In this document: positions 24,311 through 32,634 of the stretch, in pieces
How the letters are laid out: every line of letters begins with the position of its first letter
How positions within the stretch are numbered: position 1 is the stretch's first letter
The notes under the pieces: generated by a model
What the model was told of the DNA's origin: nothing
The model's database searches: none
The model's input: only the letters and a program-made list of their open reading frames with translations
DNA from: Clostridiales bacterium
GTDB taxonomy: Bacteria; Bacillota; Clostridia; Christensenellales; Pumilibacteraceae
DNA: 64,000 nucleotides
NCBI GenBank assembly: GCA_003533505.1
Contig: DQGD01000003.1
Coordinates: forward strand, 75,611 to 139,610
Direction of reading: 5' to 3'
Made by a program: the position numbers and the translations under genes

Positions 24311-26072
24311 TTTCCAGTTCCTCCTCGGATAATTGCGAGCGCGCGATGTCGGCGTAAACCGCGCACGACTTCATCAGCTCGCGGTGAGTGCCCTCGCCCA
24401 CGACCTTGCCGTCGTCGAGCACTATTATTCTGTCGGCGTTCATAATCGTGCCCACGCGCTGAGCGACGATAATCACGTTCTTGTTCGCGGCGTACTCCTT
24501 GAGCGCGGCGCGAAGTTTGGCGTCGGTCTTAAAGTCCAGCGCCGAAAAGCTGTCGTCGAAAACGAGCACGGGCGCGGTCTTATAAAGAGCCCTCGCAATC
24601 GCGAGCCGCTGCTTTTGTCCGCCCGAAACGTTGCCGCCGCTCTGCGCGATGTCGCCGTCGTAGCCGCCGTCGCGGCCGACGATAAACTCAGTCGCCTGCG
24701 CCACTTCCGCGGCGTTTTTCATTCGCTCGTCGCCGTCCCGGGCTTTCTCGTCGCTTAGCTTGATATTGCTCGCAACCGTGCCCGAGAACAGCAGGTTTTT
24801 CTGCGGCACGAACGCAATCGCCTCGCGCAGCGAACGCAGCGTATATTCGCTCACGTCCCTGCCGTCCAGCTTAACGCTGCCGCCGGTCGCGTCGTACAGC
24901 CTCGGAATGAGCTTTACTATCGTCGACTTGCCGCTGCCCGTCGCGCCTATAATCGCCGTGGTTTCGCCGGGAGCGCACCGAAAGCTCACGCCCTCGATGG
25001 CGTTCTCTTCCGCGCCCTCGTAGGCAAAACTCACGTTGTCGAACTCGATTTCGCCGCGCGGCGCAACAAGTTCCGCGGCGTTTTCGCGGTCGCGGACGGA
25101 AGGCTCGCGGTTAAGCACTTCGCCCACGCGTTTAGCCGAAACAATCGAGCGCGGCGCGAGCACGAACACCATGGTAATAACCATAAACGACATGATAATC
25201 TGCACGGCGTAGCTCATAAACGCCATCATCGCGGCTACGTCGGTGACGTTTTGGGCAAAGTACGACGCAATCCACACGACGGCTACGGACACGCCGTTCA
25301 TCGCGACGTTAATCACGGGGAAAAGCGCGCTCATCACGCGGTTTGTGAAGAGGTTGACGGAGGTGAGCTCGCGGTTCACCTCGTCGAAACGCCGCTCCTC
25401 GCGCCCCTCGGCGTTGAATGCGCGCACGACAAGCATGCCGTTAAGCCCTTCTCGCGCCACGCCGTTGATCTTGTCTATCAGCGATTGCAACCTGATAAAT
25501 TTCGGCTGTACAATCGCCATAAGCACGGCAATCGCAATGAGCACCACCGCCACGGCGGCGACGATTACCCACAGCAAGTAACTCATGTCGGCGGTCAGGC
25601 GCACGGCTTTAATTATGCCGCCGATTGCCATGACGGGCGCGTACATGACCATGCGCACCAGCATAATCGAAAAGTTCTGGATTTGCGTGACGTCGTTGGT
25701 GCTGCGCGTGATAAGCGACGACACCGTAAACCTGTCGACGTCGGCAGCCGAAAACCCGGACACTTGCGCGAACAAATCGCGGCGCAGGTCGCGCGATGCT
25801 TTCGAGCCGAGAATCGCCGCGATGTACCCCACGGCAACAGCGCACACGGTGGTCGCCGCCGCATAGCCCAGCATTATTCCGCCGTAGTAAAGTATCGTGC
25901 GCGTCTTGTCCGCGGCGTTAAGGTTGGTCAGCGTGTTGACTATGTTCTTCATGTAGTCCGGAAGTTGAAGGTCGCACAGCGCTTCGGTGACCAGCAGCAC
26001 GAACGCCGCCAGAATAAGATACCAATATTTAAGGTAATAAGCCTTGACCGTTTTTCGTTTAGTTTTTTCCAT
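24303..26072 (-). CDS. ABC exporter half-transporter with Asp in Walker B (second system)
   Basis: A 589-residue ABC exporter half: membrane domain (about residues 10-320), Walker A GATGSGKST, signature VSGGQKQR, and Walker B VLVFDDSFSALD, where the catalytic glutamate is replaced by aspartate. It pairs with the next gene to form a heterodimer with one degenerate site. It overlaps the MarR gene by 14 bases and has a GGAG ribosome site. With a MarR repressor first in the operon, an inducible drug or metabolite exporter is a reasonable reading; this is inference. Confidence 0.85.
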   Translation of the reverse strand: MEKTKRKTVKAYYLKYWYLILAAFVLLVTEALCDLQLPDYMKNIVNTLTNLNAADKTRTILYYGGIMLGYAAATTVCAVAVGYIAAILGSKASRDLRRDLFAQVSGFSAADVDRFTVSSLITRSTNDVTQIQNFSIMLVRMVMYAPVMAIGGIIKAVRLTADMSYLLWVIVAAVAVVLIAIAVLMAIVQPKFIRLQSLIDKINGVAREGLNGMLVVRAFNAEGREERRFDEVNRELTSVNLFTNRVMSALFPVINVAMNGVSVAVVWIASYFAQNVTDVAAMMAFMSYAVQIIMSFMVITMVFVLAPRSIVSAKRVGEVLNREPSVRDRENAAELVAPRGEIEFDNVSFAYEGAEENAIEGVSFRCAPGETTAIIGATGSGKSTIVKLIPRLYDATGGSVKLDGRDVSEYTLRSLREAIAFVPQKNLLFSGTVASNIKLSDEKARDGDERMKNAAEVAQATEFIVGRDGGYDGDIAQSGGNVSGGQKQRLAIARALYKTAPVLVFDDSFSALDFKTDAKLRAALKEYAANKNVIIVAQRVGTIMNADRIIVLDDGKVVGEGTHRELMKSCAVYADIARSQLSEEELENE

Positions 26073-26523
26073 TAAATCTCTCTCCTTGCTCGCCGTCCTC
26101 GCCCACTCGTTCCTCCAGCATTTTCAGCGCGGCGAGTATGTTCGCCTTTTCCTCGGGCGTGAACACCGCGTCAATCCGCTCGTTAAGTTTCTCGTAGACC
26201 TCGTCCGCTCTCTTAAATGCCTCTCTGCCCTTGTTGGTCACCGTAAGCACCACTCTGCGGCGGTCGTTTTCGTCGCGGCGGCGAGTAATCAGCCCCGTTT
26301 TCTCCAATCTGAGCGTTATGTTGGTGGTATTCGACAGCGGCGTTTTCAGCTCTCTGCAAACGTCGCCCACCGTCGCCCCGTCGCCGAGCTGCCGTATGCA
26401 ACCGAGCGTAAACGCCTGCGGCGGCGTGAGCCCGGCGTCGCGGAACGGCGCGAACAATATCTTAGTGATTCCGCCGTGTATCGCGCGCATATACCCGTGC
26501 ACTTCTTCGGAAAACTTAATCAT
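26059..26523 (-). CDS. MarR-family regulator of the ABC exporter operon
   Basis: A 154-residue winged-helix regulator: dimerisation helix (MIKFSEEVHGYMRAIHGGIT), recognition region (ATVGDVCRELKTPLSNTTNITLRLEKTGLI) and the wing with the MarR signature RRRDENDRRRVVLTVTNKG. It probably represses its own operon, binding near the promoter at 26541-26585, and releases when a compound exported by the ABC pair binds. A GGAGGT ribosome site precedes the start. It is the first gene, overlapping the ABC gene by 14 bases. Confidence 0.85.
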   Translation of the reverse strand: MIKFSEEVHGYMRAIHGGITKILFAPFRDAGLTPPQAFTLGCIRQLGDGATVGDVCRELKTPLSNTTNITLRLEKTGLITRRRDENDRRRVVLTVTNKGREAFKRADEVYEKLNERIDAVFTPEEKANILAALKMLEERVGEDGEQGERFNGKN

Positions 26524-26540
26524 AACGACCTCCGAAAATT

Positions 26541-26585
26541 ACTTATCGTGATAACTATTTTACTCGCAAGGGTAATTATTGTCAA
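26541..26585 (-). promoter_or_regulatory. Promoter and putative MarR operator of the ABC exporter operon
   Basis: TTGACA, 17 bases, TAAAAT on the minus strand (26585-26557). Directly at the predicted transcription start lies the dyad TTATCGTGATAA (26543-26554, arms TTATC/GATAA), well placed to block initiation. Confidence 0.7.
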
Positions 26586-26594
26586 GAGAATAGT

Positions 26595-26634
26595 AAAAAA
26601 ACGGGGTGAAACTTTTATCACAAAATTTCACCCA
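26595..26634 (-). terminator. Minus-strand terminator upstream of the MarR promoter
   Basis: GGGTGAAA and TTTCACCC arms with additional TTTT/AAAA pairing; on the minus strand it is followed by CG and seven T residues. It would stop transcripts coming from the repeat/tRNA region. Confidence 0.7.
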
Positions 26635-26731
26635 CGCCATAGTGCGCTCGCCGCGGCGCGCATTGTTTAAGGTTGCTTTTTGTCGATTCAGGCGTTTATT
26701 ACGGCGCGCCGATTGCGCCTTAGCCTATGCT

Positions 26732-26890
26732 TTAGTCGCAGGCGCCGTCGCCCTCGCGGTAGAGTTTGGCAAGACCGTTCTCGCTCGTTTCGCGATAGCC
26801 GCGCCCGAGGTCCCTGCCCGTTTGGTACATGGTTTCGACGATTGTAAGGATTAGTCCTTTTCTCCCGTCGGGGATTCCACGTCGCAAACA
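26732..26890 (-). pseudogene. Short unrecognised coding remnant
   Basis: A 52-codon stretch without a convincing start ends at a TAA at 26734-26732. Its translation includes KGLILTIVETMYQTGRDLGR and YRETSENGLAKLYREGDG, which has normal codon choice and looks like the C-terminus of a real protein. The first in-frame ATG gives 36 residues and has no ribosome site. I do not recognise the family. Confidence 0.35.
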
Positions 26891-26968
26891 TCACCCACCC
26901 GTGGGCTCTGTCCGCTCCTCTGAATGACGTGGGAGGACGGAGTTTGCACGTTTGAGTTTTATAGCGGC

Positions 26969-27151
26969 GGTCGGCGACATTACGCCGACCTTTGGAACTA
27001 ACGCTTCGCGTTGGTTCGCGAACTCGGGTTGTCTTAGCCGCTTTTGGCGGTGGTTGTTCCGGACGGGGCGGCGGTTGCCTCCTCGGGCAACCTTTGGAAC
27101 TAACGCTTACGCGTTGGTTCGCGAACTCGGGTTGTGGAACAACCCGAGTTC
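26969..27151. repeat. Hairpin-rich direct repeat element (two 45-bp copies)
   Basis: Copies at 26988-27032 and 27090-27135 are identical except for a one-base insertion. Each has a hairpin (AACTAACGC / GCGTTGGTT) followed by TTCGCGAA and CTCGGGTTGT. Each is preceded by a different compensated hairpin (GGTCGGCG/CGCCGACC at 26969-26990; GGTTGCC/GGCAACC at 27073-27092). It ends in a perfect 13-bp palindrome (27123-27151, loop GGA). Confidence 0.7.
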
Positions 27152-27168
27152 TGCCCCGTCTTTCGCGC

Positions 27169-27202
27169 AAAAAAAAGAGCGCCCACGGGGCACTCTTTTT
27201 TT
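27169..27202 (-). terminator. Terminator of tRNA-Gly
   Basis: AGAGCGCCC and GGGCACTCT pair around an ACG loop (one mismatch), flanked by A8 and T7 runs; directly abuts the tRNA CCA end. Confidence 0.85.
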
Positions 27203-27276
27203 GGAGCGGAAGACGGGGCTCGAACCCGCAACATTCGGCTTGGGAAGCCGACGCTCTACCATTGAGCCACTTCCGC
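27202..27276 (-). tRNA. tRNA-Gly (anticodon CCC)
   Basis: A 75-base cloverleaf with encoded CCA. Acceptor GCGGAAG pairs with CTTCCGC, the anticodon loop is TTCCCAA and the T-arm has GGGTTCGAGCC. Confidence 0.95.
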
Positions 27277-27289
27277 ACGGATTACGAAT

Positions 27290-27318
27290 AGTATATAACT
27301 TTTTGCTCGGGCTGTCAA
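27290..27318 (-). promoter_or_regulatory. Promoter of tRNA-Gly
   Basis: TTGACA, 17 bases, TATACT on the minus strand, 14 bases before the tRNA. Confidence 0.85.
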
Positions 27319-27348
27319 TCGAACGGCGGCAAAACGGACACAAAAAAG

Positions 27349-27386
27349 AAAAACGCCACCCCGAACTACAACCGGACGACGTTTTT
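27349..27386 (-). terminator. Terminator of tRNA-Pro
   Basis: AAAAACGCC and GACGTTTTT with inner CCGG-type pairs; T-rich on the minus strand, one base after the CCA end. Confidence 0.75.
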
Positions 27387-27387
27387 A

Positions 27388-27464
27388 TGGTCTGAGTGAG
27401 AAGATTTGAACTTCCGACCTCTTGAACCCCATTCAAGCGCGCTACCGAACTGCGCTACACCCAG
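27388..27464 (-). tRNA. tRNA-Pro (anticodon GGG)
   Basis: A 77-base cloverleaf with encoded CCA. Acceptor CTGGGTG pairs with CACTCAG, giving the C1-G72 pair typical of bacterial tRNA-Pro; the anticodon stem CTTGA/TCAAG encloses ATGGGGT. Confidence 0.95.
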
Positions 27465-27497
27465 ATACTCGGACGGATTTCCTCCGTTCGGGTTATT

Positions 27498-27526
27498 ATT
27501 ATAGCACAAGGTCACACGGAATGCAA
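27498..27526 (-). promoter_or_regulatory. Promoter of tRNA-Pro
   Basis: TTGCAT, 17 bases, TATAAT with TG (extended -10) on the minus strand. Confidence 0.8.
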
Positions 27527-27561
27527 GCGTTTTTACGAAATTTTTTAATTCTGCGGCAAGC

Positions 27562-27604
27562 AAAAATCGATTGCACTCTCGCGTATCGGGAATGCAATCG
27601 ATTT
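27562..27604 (-). terminator. Terminator of the GH43/CBM9 operon
   Basis: AAATCGATTGCA and TGCAATCGATTT form a perfect 12-bp stem; a T5 run follows on the minus strand. Confidence 0.85.
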
Positions 27605-27646
27605 ACCTCATTAAGTTTTCTGCTTACTTGTCGTAAAGCCGCCGTG

Positions 27647-30301
27647 TTACGCCGTTTCCAGCGGAGTCCCGATACCGTTTGCGGTCAGACAATACATCTT
27701 GTATACGTTATATCCGCTGGCGTCCTGAGGCTGCCAATACTCGTCGGTATTGTTGTTCTTGTGCTCGATATAGTCGCCGCGCGTTCTCCACGCCGCGCCG
27801 AGGCGCAGGACGTAGCCGTCCTTAGCAAGCCCGGTGGACTTATCGAAACGCACTTCGTCGGTGTTGTAGATTTCGGCGTTGGGGATAAAGCCCTCGACGA
27901 CCGTGGTGTAATTGCCGTCGGTGCCCGTGGTTTTCATCACATAGTCCACGGCGTCGCCCTGGCGCATGCAACCGACGGGCGTAAAGAAGAACTGACGTGT
28001 ACCGGTAGCCGCGTCGTTATCGGCGGTAGTAATGCCCGTTTCGATGACGAAGTTGGTAATCATGTGTCCTTCTCTGTCGTTAGCAAGGTACTTGCGGTGA
28101 AGCGCCTTGACGTAGAAGTACAGTCCGTCGCTGCCCTTGTAGAAGCGCGCCACAAAGCCCTTGCCGCTGTCGGAGCCGGTGCCGAGAGCAATCGCTTTCT
28201 TGCCGTTCCAGCTCGCCCAATCGTCGTCGTTGCCGTCGAGTACGCGCTCGGTAGCTTTGCCCGACATCGTAATGCCGCTGCCGTCGACGTAGCTGCGATG
28301 TCCTTTCTCCCACGCCGGGGTATCCATCTGGTACCAGATATACGGCTGGTCGTTTAATCTCCCCAGCGAATTGATGACGTCGTTTTCGGTCAAATCCCAA
28401 TCGTTGCCGTTCTTCTTGCCCGTACCGGTGCGCCACGAGAACGCCACGCGCACCTTGCCGTCCGTGACCGCCTTTAAGGATTTGAGCACGGAAATCGGCA
28501 CAAAGCCCTCGGTAACGGTGGTGTAACGCGTGCTCGAGCCCTCTTCTCCGCTGTCTGCGGTGCTCATAACCGCGGTGCACATATAGCTTTCGTCGGGAGT
28601 GACGTGCAGCGTCACGCTACCGTTGCCGTTGTCCGTCGTGAGCCCTATTTCCAGGCTGGTGTTATGCGACCAATCGTTCGTTCTGCCCTTGAGGTACACG
28701 GCGTGCTTAGCCTTGGTGAGGAAGAACAGTCCGTCATCTTTCAGTATTGCCTTTGCGGTGAATTCCTTGCCGCTGTCGTCGTAGGCGTAGGAACCGAGCA
28801 CGCGCCCCGAATACTCCGCCCAATCGGACTCGTCGCCGTCGATTTTGTAGCTGACGGGCTCGGTCTTAATCATCTGCTCGCCTTTCGTCACTGCAGCTTC
28901 GCCGGTGAGGAATTTGTAGTCGAAGTACCTCGCGCCCACGTTGAAGGACAGTATCGCGCCGCGCGTTTTGGTGCCGTCGCCGATATAATCGTAGCTCCTC
29001 TTTCCCACATACACGTCGTTGACGAAGTAATGGAAGCGGCTGCCGTTCCTGTAAACGCCTATTTTGACGTCGTCCGGGCGCAAGTTCATGTCGTTGCCTG
29101 CGTTTAGCGACTTCGACGATTGCCAATCCCAGCCCGAAAGAGTATCGATTTTCGTTTCGGTGGAGATAAAATTCTTGACCACCGAAGCGTCTTTACTTAC
29201 GTCCACCATCGCCATTACCGAACGGTAGTGCGTTTCGCCGTTTGCGGCGGTGGGCTCGCCCATGAACATCATGCCTGCTTTCGGGAACTCGTCGCCGTTA
29301 TAAATCTCGTTGACTTTGATTTTCGTTTCGACGTAGAACTTCGTTTCGTTGAAATTCTTGAAGTACAGCTTCGCGTCGGGACCTGCGGTGGAATCGACGT
29401 AGGGGTTGTCGCCGTTGTCGTGGCTGAGGTCAAAGCCCTCGGAATAGTAGGTTTTGGAATCGAGGTGTCCGAAATTATCGCCCTCGGGCGCAATCACTCT
29501 TCCGCCCTCGTTAAACCTGAACCAGGTGCCGGGCGCGGCGAAACTGACGCCGTATGACTTGCAGACAAGCTCCCAAACGAACGGCGATTTTTCGCGAGCA
29601 AACTCGTTGCGCTCTATCGTGAACATGCTCATTATCGCTTCGGGCTTGGAGTCGTAGCCCAGCGATTTCCAGGGGATAAACGCCTCGATACTGTATCCGC
29701 CGGTTGCGGCGGTGTTCAGCTTGCCGTCGACGTTCACGCCCGTGCCCACGCCCATGACGGGATAGAGCATGTATTCGCCCAGCATGCGCTTTCTCAGCAT
29801 GCAGGTGCCGTCGGAAGCGAAGCCGAACTCGAACGCGCCGTCGTCAATCGAGCGGTAGGAGCAATCGGCGATGTACACCGACATGCCCGTTTTCATAAAC
29901 GAATCGCGCTTGTCGGAGGTTTCGTTGCCGTTCCAATTTACGGGGTCGTCGGTTATCAGCGCGTAGTACATGCCCTTTTCGGTCATGGTGCCCGTCGCGC
30001 GGACGGTGCAGTCCACGAGGTCGGGCATCGTGTAGCGGTCGTCGCGCTGGCTGCGCGTGGAGGTCATTTCCACCCAGCTGAGCCCCTGCCATATTTCCTC
30101 GTCGAACTTGCCGTCGAACACCACGCCCTCGTCGGCGTCGACGTCGGCGTTGCGCTCTGCCGGCGGAGTTTCGGGCTTGCGGACGTAGTCGTCGAACAAG
30201 TCGTCGCGCTTGACCGCGGACGTGCCGCCGCAGGCGACCAGCGCGAGCGCGGACAGCATGAGCGTGAGGATTATTACGAGAGAAATTATTTTTCTTTTCA
30301 T
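27647..30301 (-). CDS. Secreted lipoprotein with repeated CBM9-like sugar-binding domains
   Basis: An 884-residue extracellular lipoprotein: signal peptide MKRKIISLVIILTLMLSALA with lipobox LVAC. Residues about 55-270 look like a CBM9/DOMON-type domain (FDGKFDEEIWQGLSWVEM, GGYSIEAFIPWKSLGYDSKP). A middle beta-rich part (about 280-500) has laminin-G/concanavalin-like features (KIGVYRNGSRFHYFVNDVYV). Two related CBM9-like modules follow (about 505-690 from YKIDGDESDWAEYSG; 700-884 from RVLDGNDDDWASWNGKK). No catalytic site is apparent, so it probably binds polysaccharide. It is 12 bases downstream of the GH43 lipoprotein gene and ends at a strong terminator. Confidence 0.75.
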   Translation of the reverse strand: MKRKIISLVIILTLMLSALALVACGGTSAVKRDDLFDDYVRKPETPPAERNADVDADEGVVFDGKFDEEIWQGLSWVEMTSTRSQRDDRYTMPDLVDCTVRATGTMTEKGMYYALITDDPVNWNGNETSDKRDSFMKTGMSVYIADCSYRSIDDGAFEFGFASDGTCMLRKRMLGEYMLYPVMGVGTGVNVDGKLNTAATGGYSIEAFIPWKSLGYDSKPEAIMSMFTIERNEFAREKSPFVWELVCKSYGVSFAAPGTWFRFNEGGRVIAPEGDNFGHLDSKTYYSEGFDLSHDNGDNPYVDSTAGPDAKLYFKNFNETKFYVETKIKVNEIYNGDEFPKAGMMFMGEPTAANGETHYRSVMAMVDVSKDASVVKNFISTETKIDTLSGWDWQSSKSLNAGNDMNLRPDDVKIGVYRNGSRFHYFVNDVYVGKRSYDYIGDGTKTRGAILSFNVGARYFDYKFLTGEAAVTKGEQMIKTEPVSYKIDGDESDWAEYSGRVLGSYAYDDSGKEFTAKAILKDDGLFFLTKAKHAVYLKGRTNDWSHNTSLEIGLTTDNGNGSVTLHVTPDESYMCTAVMSTADSGEEGSSTRYTTVTEGFVPISVLKSLKAVTDGKVRVAFSWRTGTGKKNGNDWDLTENDVINSLGRLNDQPYIWYQMDTPAWEKGHRSYVDGSGITMSGKATERVLDGNDDDWASWNGKKAIALGTGSDSGKGFVARFYKGSDGLYFYVKALHRKYLANDREGHMITNFVIETGITTADNDAATGTRQFFFTPVGCMRQGDAVDYVMKTTGTDGNYTTVVEGFIPNAEIYNTDEVRFDKSTGLAKDGYVLRLGAAWRTRGDYIEHKNNNTDEYWQPQDASGYNVYKMYCLTANGIGTPLETA

Positions 30302-30313
30302 GATTTTCCCTCC

Positions 30314-32380
30314 TTACCTGCCGAGAACGTAAATCTCGGAAATGCGAACCGACTTGTCGGTCGGGACGGTTATTCTGATCTCATTGACCTTAAGCTCGTC
30401 GAACTCGACGGTTACCGAACCGCCTGGACGCGCAAAGTTTTCGTCGTTGTCCTCTGGGTCCCACGCGGTAGTAAACTTATTCTTGTCGAATTTGAGGTCG
30501 GCGATATACGCGGTGCTCTTCTGCTCGTTGCCGTCCTTGTCCGTCTTTACGAAGTCGAATTCTATTCTCGACACGTTCTCGAACATCGTGTCTAAGTCGT
30601 TGTTATTGAATATCATTACCGAGCGAATCGCGCGGTAGTCGGAAAATTTCAGCGTAATGGTCGTTTGCTTGTCGAAGTCGAAGCCGCCGATATAGTTGTG
30701 GAAGGTGGTAAAGGCGATGAGCCCGTCGTTAAGGTACTCCGCGCCCGTGCCCTCGGTGACGGTAATCGTCGCGTCGCCGGCGATGTTCTTGTACTGCGCG
30801 TCGCGGCCGATTTTGGGCATAATCGAATAGCTGGGACCGTTGGCAATCATCAGTTTCTGTCCGTCGGGGCGAGTGAAGAAACGCACTTCGTCCACGCAGC
30901 TGCCGCGCTGACCATTGCCGCCGTACTGACGGTTGTAGTGCGCGTGATAGACGATGTACAGCTTGCCGTCATAGCGGACGAACGAGTGGTGACCGGTGCC
31001 GGAAGCGTGGTCCCATTCGGGCTGCGACGAAATGATAAGACCGCCGTCCTTGCGGTTGATTTTGGTGAAGGGACCTAACGGGCTCTTGCCCACCGCCTGC
31101 GCCACGGCGTACATCTTGTTGGGATAGCCGTTTATCGAGAACGTGAGGTAGTACGTTTTCGTTTCGGCGTCGTAGTACATGTACGGACCTTCGTTGATGT
31201 TGTCGTCGCCATAGTCTGTGCGCGTATTTCCGTCCACCGTCTGATAGCCCGTGCGCGCGAGGTAGGTCAGCGTTTCCCACTTGGGGTCGTCCGTCCACTT
31301 CTCGCCTGCCTCCACGCCGTAAACGTTGTTGCCCATGTGCGTGTTGGCGAAGTAAATGTATTTCTTGCCGGTAGCCGGGTCGACGTAGGGGTGCACGTCA
31401 ATCGGCACGAACACGTCGTGATAGCCGTACTTGCCGACGGTGCCGACGAACAAGTCCTCGTGACGGATAAACGCGTCGGAAATCGAAAGCGCGCGGTTAT
31501 TCGGATTGTAGCCGTCGCTGCCCTCCTCGTTGACGTATTGACGGAAAGGTCCTCTCGGACTGTCGGAAACCGCGACGCCTATCGAATAGCCTTTGCCGCT
31601 TGTGCTGTAATGTATCTTCGCGGTGCGGATTTTGAGCGTAGCTTCGCGAGCGTAGTCGCCGATAGCGTTCTTTTTCTGTCCGTCGGTCATCTGCGCGTTG
31701 TTCTCGACCTGAGTCTTGCGCGAACCGTAATTGTTTATCTCGTTGAGGATATTGTTTTTCTGCTCCGCGGTATAGTCGCCAAACGCGCCGTCGCCCGAAA
31801 ACTTTTCGATTTCGGCGTCCATCGCCGCTATCGCCTCGTCGGCGGAATAGGCTTTGACGATTTTCTCCGTCGCGTGGTATTCCTTTTCCTCCGCGCGGCT
31901 GTCGAAAAACCGCTCGTCGGTGCGCTCGTCGTCGATTGCCGAATAGAACAGGTAGTACTTACCCGTTTCCTCGTCGCGGATTACTTCGGGCGCCCACATG
32001 TTCCTGTGCGACCAGCTCGCGATTTCGGGCTCGAACACGGGACCTAAGTACTCCCACGTTTCCATGTCGCGGCTCCTGTAAGTCGAATAGCCGTGGCAGC
32101 CGAAGTCGCTGTCCGACGTCGGGTACATGAAGAACCAGCCGTAATCGGGGTCGGACTCGTCGTCGATATAGATTACGGTGGGGTCGGCGCAAGCCGCTTT
32201 CATGTCGTTGCGGTAGAACAAATCGTCGTTGTAAACGTCGTCCGCCGATTGGTCGTAGTACGGCAGCGCATACTGCTCAGCCGCGTCAACCTTTACCTTG
32301 TCGCCGCCGCAAGCCGCAGCCGTCAGCGCGAAGCTCGTCGCCAGCGCCGCCGTCAACGCGGTTTTTAACCATTTTCTCAT
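30314..32380 (-). CDS. GH43-family glycosidase lipoprotein
   Basis: A 688-residue exported lipoprotein (signal MRKWLKTALTAALATSFALT, lipobox TAAAC). The five-bladed beta-propeller of GH43 is recognisable: catalytic base region CADPTVIYIDD near residue 65, YRSRDMETWEYLGPVFEP, MWAPEVIRDEETGKYYLFYSA, the pKa-modulating region HPYVDPATGKKYIYFANTHMG, and the general acid in NINEGPYMYYDAETKTYYLTF near residue 397. A charged helical insert of about 100 residues (roughly 155-250) interrupts the propeller. After about 530 a beta-sandwich (DYRAIRSVMIFNNNDLDTMF) probably binds carbohydrate. Arabinofuranosidase or xylosidase activity is likely, but specificity is not decidable. It leads the operon. Confidence 0.8.
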   Translation of the reverse strand: MRKWLKTALTAALATSFALTAAACGGDKVKVDAAEQYALPYYDQSADDVYNDDLFYRNDMKAACADPTVIYIDDESDPDYGWFFMYPTSDSDFGCHGYSTYRSRDMETWEYLGPVFEPEIASWSHRNMWAPEVIRDEETGKYYLFYSAIDDERTDERFFDSRAEEKEYHATEKIVKAYSADEAIAAMDAEIEKFSGDGAFGDYTAEQKNNILNEINNYGSRKTQVENNAQMTDGQKKNAIGDYAREATLKIRTAKIHYSTSGKGYSIGVAVSDSPRGPFRQYVNEEGSDGYNPNNRALSISDAFIRHEDLFVGTVGKYGYHDVFVPIDVHPYVDPATGKKYIYFANTHMGNNVYGVEAGEKWTDDPKWETLTYLARTGYQTVDGNTRTDYGDDNINEGPYMYYDAETKTYYLTFSINGYPNKMYAVAQAVGKSPLGPFTKINRKDGGLIISSQPEWDHASGTGHHSFVRYDGKLYIVYHAHYNRQYGGNGQRGSCVDEVRFFTRPDGQKLMIANGPSYSIMPKIGRDAQYKNIAGDATITVTEGTGAEYLNDGLIAFTTFHNYIGGFDFDKQTTITLKFSDYRAIRSVMIFNNNDLDTMFENVSRIEFDFVKTDKDGNEQKSTAYIADLKFDKNKFTTAWDPEDNDENFARPGGSVTVEFDELKVNEIRITVPTDKSVRISEIYVLGR

Positions 32381-32445
32381 ACTTTTCCTCCATAGCCCCG
32401 ATTGCTTCGGGCTCGATATACCGATTTTAGTATGTCCTTATTAGT

Positions 32446-32474
32446 ATATTAGCATTTTTTGTATGCTTTATCAA
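32446..32474 (-). promoter_or_regulatory. Promoter of the GH43/CBM9 operon
   Basis: TTGATA, 17 bases, TAATAT with TG (extended -10) on the minus strand, in an AT-rich segment. The leader contains an AGCCCGAAGC/GGGGCT-type hairpin immediately before the GGAGG ribosome site. Confidence 0.65.
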
Positions 32475-32554
32475 TGTATTTTTCCTTATAAATATTGACT
32501 TTTCCTACTATTCGATTACTATCCTCTACTCGCCCTAAAACCGCGCGAAAACGC

Positions 32555-32605
32555 TTGACAAGCGATACGAACGCGAATATACTGTGTATATAGAATATGC
32601 ACAGT
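32555..32605 (+). promoter_or_regulatory. Promoter with overlapping 25-bp dyad (putative GntR/YtrA operator)
   Basis: TTGACA (32555-32560), 17 bases, TATACT (32578-32583). The dyad at 32581-32605 has arms ACTGTGTATAT and ATATGCACAGT (10 of 11 paired) around AGA, so it covers the end of the -10 and the start site. The operon's last gene is a YtrA-type GntR repressor. Confidence 0.8.
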
Positions 32606-32634
32606 TGCCGCAGGCGCGGCGAGGGAGGCGTAAA

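Larger units (their letters stand above)
26524..27201. other. Long non-coding, hairpin-rich region upstream of the MarR operon
   Basis: No full-length gene is supported. It holds the MarR promoter, a minus-strand terminator, a short decayed coding remnant, two copies of a 45-bp hairpin repeat and the tRNA-Gly terminator. Apparent open frames of 60-200 codons here run through tRNA genes and palindromes and are rejected. Confidence 0.6.

Noticed and set aside
26688..27278. 196-codon minus-strand open frame over the repeat region
   Set aside because: It runs through tRNA-Gly, its terminator and palindromic repeats; composition is very rich in R and P.
27107..27436. 109-codon minus-strand open frame over two tRNAs
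   Set aside because: Covers tRNA-Gly and part of tRNA-Pro; translations such as GSGSMVERRLPKPNVAGSSP are a familiar artefact of tRNA-Gly antisense or sense frames.
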